Shown one piece after another: positions 26,166 to 34,368 of a stretch of 64,000 nt of DNA. This stretch comes from Floridanema evergladense (GTDB lineage: Bacteria; Cyanobacteriota; Cyanobacteriia; Cyanobacteriales; Aerosakkonemataceae). The stretch lies in the NCBI RefSeq assembly GCF_041929205.1, contig NZ_JBHFNT010000072.1; one strand, written 5' to 3'. Numbering within the stretch: position 1 is the first letter of the stretch; each line of letters starts with the position of its first letter. The notes under the pieces were generated by a model, which saw only the letters and a list, made by a program, of their open reading frames with translations, did not search any database and was not told where the DNA came from. The translations under genes and the position numbers were made by a program.

Positions 26166-27584
26166 TTGAGTTTTCATCCTCAACTTTGCCGTAATGAAAG
26201 CGAAGTTGAAAGTAAGCTTATCGTCAATTATTTGTTACCCAAGTTAGGTTATACACCTGACACCTGGCATCAAGAAGTTTCTTTCGGCAGAATTCGTCTA
26301 GATTTTTTAGCTTTTGCCATCCAAAAAATTCCTTTTGTCTTGGATGGTGACTCGCCATCAGGTGTGGTGATGGAAGCGAAACATCCAGGGCAAAAATTGG
26401 ATAAGCATATTCCCAGACTCAAGCGATACTTAATCAGTTTGAATCTCAGATATGGACTACTGACAAATGCTAAAGAAATTAGAATTTATGAAAGATTCAA
26501 CGATGATATCCAGTTGATTTTTCAGTGTTCTGGCGAAAAACTTGATAGTCACATAGATGAGATTAAATCTCTAATTGGCAGAGGTAGTCTGAAAGAAAAA
26601 CCTACGGAAGTTCCTTCTGTGGTAATTAAATCTCAAAATGAACCGATAAAGAAGACTGTTCAAATTGCTAAACCTAATCTTGAAACTAAGAGGAAAAGTA
26701 CAATGAAGACGATCGCAGTTTACCACAATAAAGGCGGAGTCGGTAAAACAACTGTTGCAGTAAATTTAGCAGCAGCATTGAGTAAGAAAGGAAAAAAAGT
26801 GCTTTTAATTGATATAGACTCTCAAGCAAATAGCACTTTTGCTACTGGTTTGATTAAGTTCCAGTTTGAGGAAGACGATAATTTAAGAGATTGCAATATA
26901 TATCATTTGTTAGAATCCTCAGATTTCTACTTTGTTAAAGATGTAGCAAAGAAATCTAATTATTTTAATACCCCTGAAATTGATGTTATTCCTTCTCATA
27001 TTAATTTAATAGAAGGGCAGTTTAAATTAAATCGAATGGCTGCAACTAGCATAAATCGGCTAGTTACTAAGTTGAAAAAAACAGATAATGACTATGATAT
27101 TGTGATTATTGACACTCCACCATCTAGAGATTTGTATGCTCAAGTTGCTCTGACTGCTGCTGATTATCTGATCATACCTTCAGATTTAAAACCATTTGCC
27201 AATCAAGGCTTGTCAAGTGTGAAAAACTTTATTAAGGAAATTAATGAAGGTAGAGAAGCTATAGGAAAACCTAGCATAAATGTAATGGGTGTTCTTCCTT
27301 CTAAAATTGCAACCAATCAAAAATTTTTACAGTACACTTTTCCTAAACAGAGAAATGCCATACCAGAAAAATATAATTTACCTCTTATGGAAACAGTAAT
27401 TTATGAAAGAACCGTTTTATCAGAATGTACTAATAAAACTATAACTGTGGGAGAATTACAAATTCCAGATCCTAAATCGATCATGGATTATGCCGAGGTT
27501 AAATCTTATTATCAACCTGCTCAGGCTGCTGCTAGCGAATTTGAGCTTTTAGCAATAGAAGTTTTAGAAAAAATGGAGGAATAG
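26166..27584 (+). CDS. HsdR-type PD-(D/E)XK nuclease fused to ParA ATPase
   Basis: About 472 residues in two domains. Residues 1-140 resemble the N-terminal nuclease domain of type I restriction HsdR: LIVNYLLPKLGYTP, the acidic residue in RIRLDF, then VVMEAKHPG (E-x-K) and YGLLTNAKEIRIYERF. After a linker, ParA begins near residue 180 with HNKGGVGKTTVAVNL, LLIDIDSQANST and DIVIIDTPPS. TTG 26166 is chosen because AGGAG lies 7 nt upstream; no ATG precedes the nuclease domain in a sensible place. A second ribosome binding site and ATG at 26703 could yield ParA alone. The next gene follows after 3 nt. I know no characterised protein of this layout; it may be a DNA-partitioning or defence factor. 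Confidence 0.82.
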   Translation: MSFHPQLCRNESEVESKLIVNYLLPKLGYTPDTWHQEVSFGRIRLDFLAFAIQKIPFVLDGDSPSGVVMEAKHPGQKLDKHIPRLKRYLISLNLRYGLLTNAKEIRIYERFNDDIQLIFQCSGEKLDSHIDEIKSLIGRGSLKEKPTEVPSVVIKSQNEPIKKTVQIAKPNLETKRKSTMKTIAVYHNKGGVGKTTVAVNLAAALSKKGKKVLLIDIDSQANSTFATGLIKFQFEEDDNLRDCNIYHLLESSDFYFVKDVAKKSNYFNTPEIDVIPSHINLIEGQFKLNRMAATSINRLVTKLKKTDNDYDIVIIDTPPSRDLYAQVALTAADYLIIPSDLKPFANQGLSSVKNFIKEINEGREAIGKPSINVMGVLPSKIATNQKFLQYTFPKQRNAIPEKYNLPLMETVIYERTVLSECTNKTITVGELQIPDPKSIMDYAEVKSYYQPAQAAASEFELLAIEVLEKMEE

Positions 27585-27587
27585 ACA

Positions 27588-28295
27588 ATGATTTCACTTT
27601 CACTTGTAGATGTTAAAAATATTACGTCATCCGTTCCTCGTTCGACTTTTAATGAATCTGACTTAGAACAGTTCGCCCAAATTATTTTAGATTCTGGGGA
27701 ACTGATAAAACCATTGATTTTAAAAGTAATAGGTTCAGAAAGTTATAGCATAATTGATGGGCATTTAGAATACTATGCCGCTGTAAGAGCTAGAGAAAAA
27801 GATACTCGTAAAGGTGAAATGGTTAATGCCTTTGTAGTTTCTGGTGAAAGTGAAGACATTGTTAAAAAACAAGTAGAATTAATCAGAAGCTTAGAGTCAG
27901 GTGATAAATTTGAAAAACACAAAGATTACCCAAGTGATTTGGAGCTACGCATTACTAATATTGAATTGCGGATTGAAAAGCAAATCAATGAATTTAGAGA
28001 AGAACAAGCAGAACAAAGGCGAAGGTTAGAAGACAAGTTAAAGCATATTGAGTCCCAAACTAGCGAAAAAAATGATCCATTGCTATTACTTAATACGCTT
28101 AGTCAAGAACAACTAGCAATCAAACTGCAACGTTCGCGGATTTCTAGTGCAGAAAAAATTGCCAAAGCAATAGAAAATGCTCGGCAGAAGAAGCAAAATC
28201 AGCAGTTTGAAGATTACAGGGATGTAGTACAGTCCGTTAAAGGTCTGGGTGAAAAAACAATTTTTACTATTATTGACGAGTGGGGGCGAAATTAG
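27588..28295 (+). CDS. Divergent ParB-like protein with coiled coil and helix-hairpin-helix
   Basis: 235 residues. Residues 5-90 look like the ParB/Srx N-terminal fold (SVPRSTFNESDLEQFAQIIL, LIKPLILKVIGSESYSIIDG), but the CTP-binding GERR motif of classical ParB is replaced by DGHLEYYAAVRARE. No clear KorB/Noc-type helix-turn-helix follows. Instead residues 115-170 form a charged coiled coil (RITNIELRIEKQINEFREEQ) and the last 25 residues contain an HhH-like motif (VKGLGEKTIFTIIDEW), a non-specific DNA-binding module. It is coupled to the nuclease-ParA gene by a 3-nt gap with GGAGGA before the ATG. Confidence 0.78.
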   Translation: MISLSLVDVKNITSSVPRSTFNESDLEQFAQIILDSGELIKPLILKVIGSESYSIIDGHLEYYAAVRAREKDTRKGEMVNAFVVSGESEDIVKKQVELIRSLESGDKFEKHKDYPSDLELRITNIELRIEKQINEFREEQAEQRRRLEDKLKHIESQTSEKNDPLLLLNTLSQEQLAIKLQRSRISSAEKIAKAIENARQKKQNQQFEDYRDVVQSVKGLGEKTIFTIIDEWGRN

Positions 28296-28385
28296 TTGAC
28301 TTAATAATCTGACAATACAGTTAAGTTTTAGCTAGGTGCAAGTGCTGTTGTGACAAACTAAAGCTATGAAGCTTTATTAATTACC

Positions 28386-29612
28386 ATGAACATCCTCATG
28401 CTTTCCTCAACTTTCCCTTACCCACCAACTCGTGGGGGAACCGAAATTAGAACTTTTAATTTACTTAAATATCTGCAACAACGTCATCAAATCACCTTAG
28501 TTACTCAACGTCATTCAGGAGTCACTGACACCGAAGTAGAAGAACTGCGTCAGTGGGTGAAAGAATTAGTGATTTTTCCCCTACCAGTAGAACCTACTCA
28601 ACTAAGTGGAATTAAAGGTTTAGTTGGGAAAGTTTCTCGCTTTTCTGAGTCTTTAATTAAGGCAACGCCACCAAATGTTTTATATCGTTATTCTCCCGAA
28701 ATTCAAGCTTGGGTAGATGATTTTGTGCGATCGCGAAAATGTGATGTCATCACCTGCGAACATAGCGTTAATGAAATTTATGTGCGTCCTGAATTTAAAA
28801 ACTCTGTAAAAACAATTGTCAATATTCACAGTTCGGTTTATGGTTGGATACGCGATCATTTAGATATGGGTGCTTCACCGAATGCGCTGCGCGATCGCCT
28901 TTACCTCAACCTACTTTTAGAACGCTATGAGAAACGCTACTCCAGCAAATTTAACTACTTAGTTGTCACCACCGAAGACGACAAACAACAATTTCTTAAA
29001 TACCGCGCTGATGCCAAAATTCCTGTAATTCCCAACGGTGTAGACTTGGAATTATTCCCTTATCGAAATAGCGATCGCACCGGATATAAACTAGCATTTG
29101 TCGGCGCAATGGACGCTTCTCATAACATCGATGCAGTGCGATTTTTTGCTTTAGAAGTGTTACTAGAACTGCAAAAAAATTACCCAGAAACTACTTTTAG
29201 TATTGTTGGCGCACGTCCTACCCCTGAAGTTTTAGCACTCGCAGAAATTAAAGGAGTTATTGTTACTGGAAAAGTGCCATCAATGGTAGAATATCTCCAC
29301 GAAAGTACTGTTTGTGTAGTACCTTTGCGTGCAGGTTATGGAATTAAAAATAAAACCTTAGAAGCAATGGCAGCGGGAACTCCGGTAGTTGGTAGCGATC
29401 GGGGATTAGAAGGATTAGCCGTTGACACTCCCAATGTACCACTCAGAGCATTAAGAGCTAACACCATCCCAGAATATATTAACGCCATCAGTCGCTTATT
29501 TGAAAACCCAGAATTGCGGCAAGAATTATCCAAAAATGGGCGACATTTGGTAGAAACAGAATACACCTGGGAACGTGCAGGACAACTTTACGAACAAGTA
29601 ATTACCGATTAA
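28386..29612 (+). CDS. Glycosyltransferase family 4 protein
   Basis: A 408-residue GT-B glycosyltransferase. The N-terminal domain opens with ILMLSSTFPYPPTRGGTEIR and the C-terminal domain has VIPNGVDLELFPY, LAFVGAMDASHNIDAV and GIKNKTLEAMAAGTPVVGS, the nucleotide-sugar site of GT4. It should transfer a sugar to an envelope polysaccharide or lipid on the cytoplasmic side; donor and acceptor cannot be read from sequence. No other polysaccharide genes adjoin it. Its 3' end overlaps the convergent gene by 11 nt. Confidence 0.9.
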   Translation: MNILMLSSTFPYPPTRGGTEIRTFNLLKYLQQRHQITLVTQRHSGVTDTEVEELRQWVKELVIFPLPVEPTQLSGIKGLVGKVSRFSESLIKATPPNVLYRYSPEIQAWVDDFVRSRKCDVITCEHSVNEIYVRPEFKNSVKTIVNIHSSVYGWIRDHLDMGASPNALRDRLYLNLLLERYEKRYSSKFNYLVVTTEDDKQQFLKYRADAKIPVIPNGVDLELFPYRNSDRTGYKLAFVGAMDASHNIDAVRFFALEVLLELQKNYPETTFSIVGARPTPEVLALAEIKGVIVTGKVPSMVEYLHESTVCVVPLRAGYGIKNKTLEAMAAGTPVVGSDRGLEGLAVDTPNVPLRALRANTIPEYINAISRLFENPELRQELSKNGRHLVETEYTWERAGQLYEQVITD

Positions 29613-30105
29613 GCCAATTACGAATTTTCACTTTTAGATAAGTATAAAATGGCAACTGGTAACTTTCTGCTAACAGCCAAAGAACCAAAATTAAATGGGA
29701 TAAAAAAGTCAAAAACAGCCAGATTAAAGGAAAAATAGATTGATTACTTCCTTCTTCTGGCGGAAAAATATAAGTAGAAACTCCCACAATTAATGTTGGA
29801 AAAATTACCAAAGCCATTCCCAACAACCAAACCACAAAAGATAATTCCGAATCTTTCTGATGCGCTAACTTCCAATTTCGACCAGTCCACCGCCAAGCCA
29901 TCGGCGGTGTACTATCTGCCATAATCAATGTTTGTTCTTCAATGTTAGCCGTAAAAATATGGCGACAAAAGTCACAAGCAAAAGCCTCTGTGAGAGTCAA
30001 CACCGAAATATGACCATAGCGACAGACAGGACAACTATAAACATCATGATAGTTAAGTTTTCTGCTCTCCAGGGTTAGTTTGCTCGAATGCTTTGGTATA
30101 TTCAT
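29602..30105 (-). CDS. Membrane protein with zinc-ribbon-like N-terminus
   Basis: A 167-residue protein if started at ATG 30105 (a TTG at 30171 would add 22 residues). Two CxxC pairs, SCPVCRYG and ACDFCRHIF, suggest a zinc ribbon, followed by a TPPMAWRWTGRNW motif and two membrane segments (VVWLLGMALVIFPTLIVGV and FPLIWLFLTFLSHLILVL). I do not know its function. It probably lies in the inner membrane with the ribbon on the cytoplasmic side. Confidence 0.75.
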   Translation of the reverse strand: MNIPKHSSKLTLESRKLNYHDVYSCPVCRYGHISVLTLTEAFACDFCRHIFTANIEEQTLIMADSTPPMAWRWTGRNWKLAHQKDSELSFVVWLLGMALVIFPTLIVGVSTYIFPPEEGSNQSIFPLIWLFLTFLSHLILVLWLLAESYQLPFYTYLKVKIRNWLNR

Positions 30106-30212
30106 TATCCGACTGAGGATTTTCAAACTTTTATAAGTGTTATTTGCGTAGTTTAGCGATTGATTAGGCAATGTCGCTACAGGATAAACACTATTTTACA
30201 AATATTGCCAAA

Positions 30213-30240
30213 AAGCTCAGCTGTTATATCAGCTGAGCTT
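30213..30240 (-). terminator. Rho-independent terminator of desA
   Basis: An 11-bp perfect stem (AAGCTCAGCTG/CAGCTGAGCTT) with a 6-nt loop. On the minus strand it is followed by a short T-run (CTTTTTGG). It lies downstream of desA and ahead of the next minus-strand gene. Confidence 0.75.
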
Positions 30241-30251
30241 CCATTGGGTCT

Positions 30252-30320
30252 GTTGTAACGACTTTAGTCGTTTCTTCCCAATTTTGTAGATAGTAACGAC
30301 TGAAGTTGTTACAACGAACT
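30252..30320. repeat. ACGACTTTAGTCG dispersed repeat
   Basis: Contains AACGACTTTAGTCGTT and, 30 nt on, GTAACGACTGAAGTTGTTAC followed by AACGAACTA. The same words occur at 55664-55722, and a short form GCGACTTTAGTCGC at 63087-63100. Confidence 0.75.
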
Positions 30321-30322
30321 AA

Positions 30323-31369
30323 TTATTTAGCGTGATGATTCGGAAATGACTCATAGCATTTTTCCGGGTCATACAAGTGACATTCGTCGGTAATCTGTTT
30401 CATTAATGACCAAGAAAAAGTGTATTCTCGGACATACTCTCCCCAATTTTCCTTTAAACTGCGATGTGCTAACCGCAAATTGTAGGCAGGAATAGCAGTA
30501 CAAATGTGGTGGGGAATGTGAACGTTGATATCGTGGCAGAGAAATTCTACCCAGCCGGGATAGTCACAATGAACGCTTCCTGCTAACTGCGCCATTGCTT
30601 CGTTCCATTCTGCTTCGTGTTTAAAAGGAATGTCGGGATAGGTGTGGTGTACCAAAGTGAAGGTACTCATCCAGAAATGGTAAAACAACCAAGGCATTAA
30701 CCAAAACTTGACAAAACCCCAAATTCCAGTGGTAGCGATTAAGGTGGGAAATGCGATCGCAGCAAACCCCAAAACCAACAATACCGAAAATCTGACTTGC
30801 GAACGTTCTTTACCTTCAAATCGGTTCCAATTAAAGTGTAAAACCGCCCAATGCCCGATCGATCCTACCCACCAAAAACGACCTCGTACTAATTGATAAA
30901 CCCATTGTCCCAGCAAGCTGAAACTATCATAAAACTCTGGTTTTAAAGGTTGCCAAGCATTATCCTCATCCATCTTATTTGTATGCGCGTGGTGGTGATT
31001 GTGATGAATCCGCCAACTATGAAAAGGATAGATTAAAGGCAGCATCATCAGATGACCCAGCAAATTGTTCACCCATCGACGGTTAGCAAATGAACGATGA
31101 CCACAATCATGACCGATAACAAAAAAACCAGTCAGCGCCGTACCCGTAAAAATCCAGGCGAATGGTAACAAAAACCAAGGAGAAAAAGCAATGCTGGCAT
31201 AACCTAAACCAACCAGCAACACATTAATTACCACCGAAGTCCAAGCTTTCCGGCGATTTTTTCGGAAAACCTCTTTTGGTAGAGTCCGCAAAATATCTCT
31301 GATGTCAATATTTGCCGAAACTTCCAGAGTAGATTCCAAATCTTGGGATTTTACAAATGATAGTGTCAT
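30323..31369 (-). CDS. desA: Delta-12 fatty acid desaturase
   Basis: A membrane di-iron desaturase acting on glycerolipid acyl chains. The three histidine boxes are present: HDCGH (87-91), HHNHH (122-126) and HIPHH near residue 300. The context TLPKEVFRK, TGTALTGFFVIGHDCGHRSF, FWLMPWLFYHFWMSTFTLVHH and WVEFLCHDINVHIPHH matches DesA (delta-12) better than the omega-3 enzyme DesB. The 348-residue length is normal. Desaturases of this type are usually cold-regulated; no regulatory site was identified here. Confidence 0.9.
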   Translation of the reverse strand: MTLSFVKSQDLESTLEVSANIDIRDILRTLPKEVFRKNRRKAWTSVVINVLLVGLGYASIAFSPWFLLPFAWIFTGTALTGFFVIGHDCGHRSFANRRWVNNLLGHLMMLPLIYPFHSWRIHHNHHHAHTNKMDEDNAWQPLKPEFYDSFSLLGQWVYQLVRGRFWWVGSIGHWAVLHFNWNRFEGKERSQVRFSVLLVLGFAAIAFPTLIATTGIWGFVKFWLMPWLFYHFWMSTFTLVHHTYPDIPFKHEAEWNEAMAQLAGSVHCDYPGWVEFLCHDINVHIPHHICTAIPAYNLRLAHRSLKENWGEYVREYTFSWSLMKQITDECHLYDPEKCYESFPNHHAK

Positions 31370-31680
31370 GAATTAACCAACTTAAACTTCCTGCGGTAAA
31401 AATCTGTAGCAAAATATACACAAAAAATTAGCCTACTAAAGAGGGATTGTTAATAGGCAATCTTGAGGAATATTGTGCTTTTTGGCTAAATTTCAGTAAT
31501 AGTCAGGCTGGGGAACAATACTGGGTTTTTGTGAAAAAACAGATGTGTTCGTAGCAAAACTTTTCTTTTTATACCATAATGTGATGTTGCTGACTACCCA
31601 TGAGAAATTGAACCTCAGCCAAAATCAAAGCCAGGGTACTCATCTATGTCCCAGGATTGATAGTGTTAATCTCTTCTACC
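31370..31680. other. Intergenic region upstream of desA
   Basis: A 311-bp gap expected to hold the desA promoter. I see no gene, tRNA or repeat family member in it, and no promoter boxes I can defend. Confidence 0.4.
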
Positions 31681-31926
31681 TCAATCCTGACGGTTGATTC
31701 CTGGATCTTCTGTCAACCGCTGTTGTTTAATGTTTTGTAGCTGCTGCAATAAACTCTCGACTTCCGCTTGCAGATTTAACAGCTTAAGTTGCTGATCTGC
31801 CTGGTATACCGACTTCATCTTTTCCATCAGACGGACTTGATTAGATAGTGCTATGGACATATTGCTCGCTTCTTGAACGGCGATCGCAGGACGTTGGATA
31901 GTTGATGCAGATAAACCAGTAGACAT
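31681..31926 (-). CDS. Small conserved-looking protein of unknown function
   Basis: An 81-residue, soluble, helical protein. The N-terminal half is small-residue rich (TGLSASTIQRPAIAVQEAS) and the C-terminal half is a leucine-rich coiled-coil segment (LKLLNLQAEVESLLQQLQ). It is not recognised. Length, an uninterrupted frame and isolation support a real gene, but no function can be given. Confidence 0.6.
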   Translation of the reverse strand: MSTGLSASTIQRPAIAVQEASNMSIALSNQVRLMEKMKSVYQADQQLKLLNLQAEVESLLQQLQNIKQQRLTEDPGINRQD

Positions 31927-32086
31927 TTTTTTTGCTTAGTTATATTTGCTTACTCACACCATTCGGTCATTCTACCCTGTAACGTTAAGCAAAGTTAAGT
32001 TGTTATAAAATAATTTTTTCTAAAATCGAACACAGGGAAAACCAGTGGTACTCCAGGGGTTCCAGGGACAGAAAGTAAAAAATTCC

Positions 32087-32130
32087 CCTTGTCCCCTTGT
32101 CCCCTTGTCCCCTCGTCCCCTCCTCCCCTG
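32087..32130. repeat. Tandem CCCCTTGT/CCCCTCGT tract
   Basis: Low-complexity repeat of the same family as 4278-4309, located in the 273-bp gap before the YbjN-like gene. Confidence 0.75.
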
Positions 32131-32199
32131 TACTTCCACAAAAGCGCTAAGAAACGATAATGTTGGTCTAGTACCGCAACAGGAGTAAAGGAAACTTCT

Positions 32200-32688
32200 A
32201 TGACTACCTTTCAGCCGAATGCAGAAACGGTTGCTACTCAAAATTTATCTGGCAGCGAACTAACTAATGAGTTGGTTGAAGGAACAGTTAATTACCAAGA
32301 TGTGATCGAAACTGTAATTTCTAGTTTGGCTCAAGATGATACTGCAATGGTTAACAAAACTGAGGCAGGTCATCTGTGGAAGTTCAAGTACGGTAGTGTT
32401 GAGGTATTTGTACAACTTACCGGATCTACAGATGATGATACCTTCACAGTTTGGTCTTCAGTGCTAAAACTACCTGCTAAAGATGAATTAGGATTAATGC
32501 GGAAACTTTTGCAAATGAACTGGACGGAAACTTTTGAATCTCGCTTTGCGATTATCGAAGATCAAATAGTGGTGATTACAACTCGTACTGTGGCGGAACT
32601 TTCTCCAGGGGAAATCTCTCGAGCTATAACTATTGTTGCCACAATTGCTGATAATAATGATGAAGCTTTACAAGAGCAGTTTTGTTAG
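32200..32688 (+). CDS. YbjN domain-containing protein
   Basis: A 162-residue protein with a YbjN fold (WKFKYGSVEVFVQL, FTVWSSVLKLPAKDELGLMRKLLQMN, FAIIEDQIVVITTRTVAEL, ISRAITIVATIADNND). YbjN-type domains resemble type III secretion chaperones and are linked to stress regulation in other bacteria; the cyanobacterial role is unknown. An imperfect inverted repeat begins just after its stop. Confidence 0.75.
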   Translation: MTTFQPNAETVATQNLSGSELTNELVEGTVNYQDVIETVISSLAQDDTAMVNKTEAGHLWKFKYGSVEVFVQLTGSTDDDTFTVWSSVLKLPAKDELGLMRKLLQMNWTETFESRFAIIEDQIVVITTRTVAELSPGEISRAITIVATIADNNDEALQEQFC

Positions 32689-32695
32689 TAGTTAT

Positions 32696-32822
32696 GGCTC
32701 TCCCGTACTTGTGGTGGAAAACCCTGATTTTAGGGACTGGGGACTGGGGACTGGGAAGCCTTGAGGAGTAAGCATTTCATTAACTAATCAGCTTTACTTA
32801 TCACCATGAGTACGGGAGAGCC
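32696..32822. repeat. MITE-like inverted repeat element
   Basis: Terminal arms GGCTCTCCCGTACT (32696-32709) and AGTACGGGAGAGCC (32809-32822) are perfectly complementary over 14 nt and extend imperfectly outward (TAGTTA/TAACTA). The 99-nt interior includes GGGACTGGGGACTGGGGACTGGG split by repeats of the GGGACTG type. It has the form of a small non-coding inverted-repeat element. Confidence 0.7.
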
Positions 32823-32835
32823 TAACTAATCATAA

Positions 32836-33591
32836 ATGACAAATGACCAATTCCGTTTAATTCCGCTGCTGGAGGCTTCAGGTAAGGTGCAAATGGCTAT
32901 TGATGAGTGGCTATTAGAACAGCATCGACTGGGTTTACATCCTCCAGCTTTACGTTTTTATACTTGGTCGCCAGGTGCAATTTCTTTAGGATATCATCAG
33001 CGACGTTGGCCTGATTTTTGGGAAAATTTATATTGGCAAAATACTAAGTTAGATTTGGTGCGTCGTCCTACGGGAGGCAGGGCGGTTTTACATCAAGGTG
33101 ATTTAACTTATGCAATAATTACGTCGGGAATTAGTGGGAGTCGGATGCAAGTTTACCAAAAGTTATGTGAGTTTTTAATTGTGGGTTGGCGATCGCTCGG
33201 CGTAAACGTACACTATGGTATAGCTGGGCGTGGTTATATCCACAATCCTAATTGTTTTGCTACCGCTACAGGTGCAGATTTATTATTAGATAATGGCTCT
33301 AAATTCGTAGGTAGCGCTCAACTTTATCGAGATGGTGCTATTTTGCAACATGGTTCTATGCTCTTGCAACCCGATCGATCTCTCTTCTCTTTAGTGTTTT
33401 CTGAAACTGCATCACCAACAATTAATTTATCTATTCAATTAGAAAAAAGCTTAATTCCAAAAGTAATAGAAGCATTAATTTCAGCCGCAGAAACTTGTTT
33501 TAATACTCAATTAGTATTGCACCCTTTAACTGATTTGGAATGGCAACAAATTCAGTCTCAATTAGATGGAAGTTATCTTGCTTGTAACTAA
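32836..33591 (+). CDS. Lipoate/octanoate transferase family protein (LplA/LipM-like)
   Basis: A 251-residue biotin/lipoyl-ligase-fold protein. Motifs are SPGAISLGYHQR, RRPTGGRAVLH (residues 76-86), and GSKFVGSAQ with the family lysine K156. PNCFATATGADLL has a cysteine (C140) placed like the catalytic cysteine of octanoyltransferases LipM/LipL, so octanoyl transfer may be more likely than lipoate ligation. Its start codon and first residues MTNDQ are encoded by an ATGACAAATGACCAA repeat. Confidence 0.85.
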   Translation: MTNDQFRLIPLLEASGKVQMAIDEWLLEQHRLGLHPPALRFYTWSPGAISLGYHQRRWPDFWENLYWQNTKLDLVRRPTGGRAVLHQGDLTYAIITSGISGSRMQVYQKLCEFLIVGWRSLGVNVHYGIAGRGYIHNPNCFATATGADLLLDNGSKFVGSAQLYRDGAILQHGSMLLQPDRSLFSLVFSETASPTINLSIQLEKSLIPKVIEALISAAETCFNTQLVLHPLTDLEWQQIQSQLDGSYLACN

Positions 33592-34094
33592 GAATTAGAA
33601 TTAAGATTGTTGGCTGGCAAATTTCCCTTTACTTCAATTTCAGCCTGTTCTTCTTCTGTTAGGGCTACATATTTTTGACATTCCACAGTAGCACCTCTGT
33701 AAGTCAGGTGAAAAGTTTGGGGAACTACCACTTCTTCTGGATGATGATTTTTCCAAACTTGCCCTCGATATTTCCCTTCTAATTCAGTATCAGTAACTTC
33801 GATATTACTTGGATTAGAAGTGTTATCGTAGTTACTTCCCCGATAAGTTAAGGATGGTTTGTTTTCGATTTCTACCTCTGTTATTGTTTGATTTGGTTGT
33901 CGCAATGTCATTGTTGAAAGTGCGGCAATGATTAACAGTAACAGTTGAATTTGCCAAGGTGCTAAGACCAAACTTAAAAGTAATCCTATGATAATGACTA
34001 CACCACACAAATAGGCTATGTCATCGGATGACTTTTTGAAAAAATACGTAGCCACAAAGACGATCGTCAATGGGATCATGAAAGAGAAGTTCAC
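33588..34094 (-). CDS. Membrane protein with DUF4278-like motifs
   Basis: 168 residues: two or three hydrophobic segments at the N-terminus (FMIPLTIVFVATYFF, IAYLCGVVIIIGLLLSLVL, IQLLLLIIAALSTM), then a soluble tail with two LTYRG motifs (SLTYRGSNY and HLTYRGATV) characteristic of DUF4278, a short cyanobacterial domain of unknown function. It overlaps the convergent lipoyl-transferase-like gene by 4 nt. Confidence 0.78.
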   Translation of the reverse strand: MNFSFMIPLTIVFVATYFFKKSSDDIAYLCGVVIIIGLLLSLVLAPWQIQLLLLIIAALSTMTLRQPNQTITEVEIENKPSLTYRGSNYDNTSNPSNIEVTDTELEGKYRGQVWKNHHPEEVVVPQTFHLTYRGATVECQKYVALTEEEQAEIEVKGNLPANNLNSNS

Positions 34095-34368
34095 AGCTTT
34101 TACCTCTCGAATAATTCAATTCAAGCGTATCAGTAAGTTTTTAATTTTACTTTCCTATTTTGCTTATTATAACTCTCTATAATTCAAAATTTAGCCCGTA
34201 TTATTAAGCTTTCTTGACAATCCTTCATTCTTAGTTGGATTTGTCAATATTCAGCAATTTTAATGAAAATCCCACTAAATTTTAAATTTATAAATTTTCA
34301 ATTTAAAGCTTGGGACTAAGGGTGAAAAATCATCATTCCCAGTCCCCAGTCCCCAATCACTAATTCCC

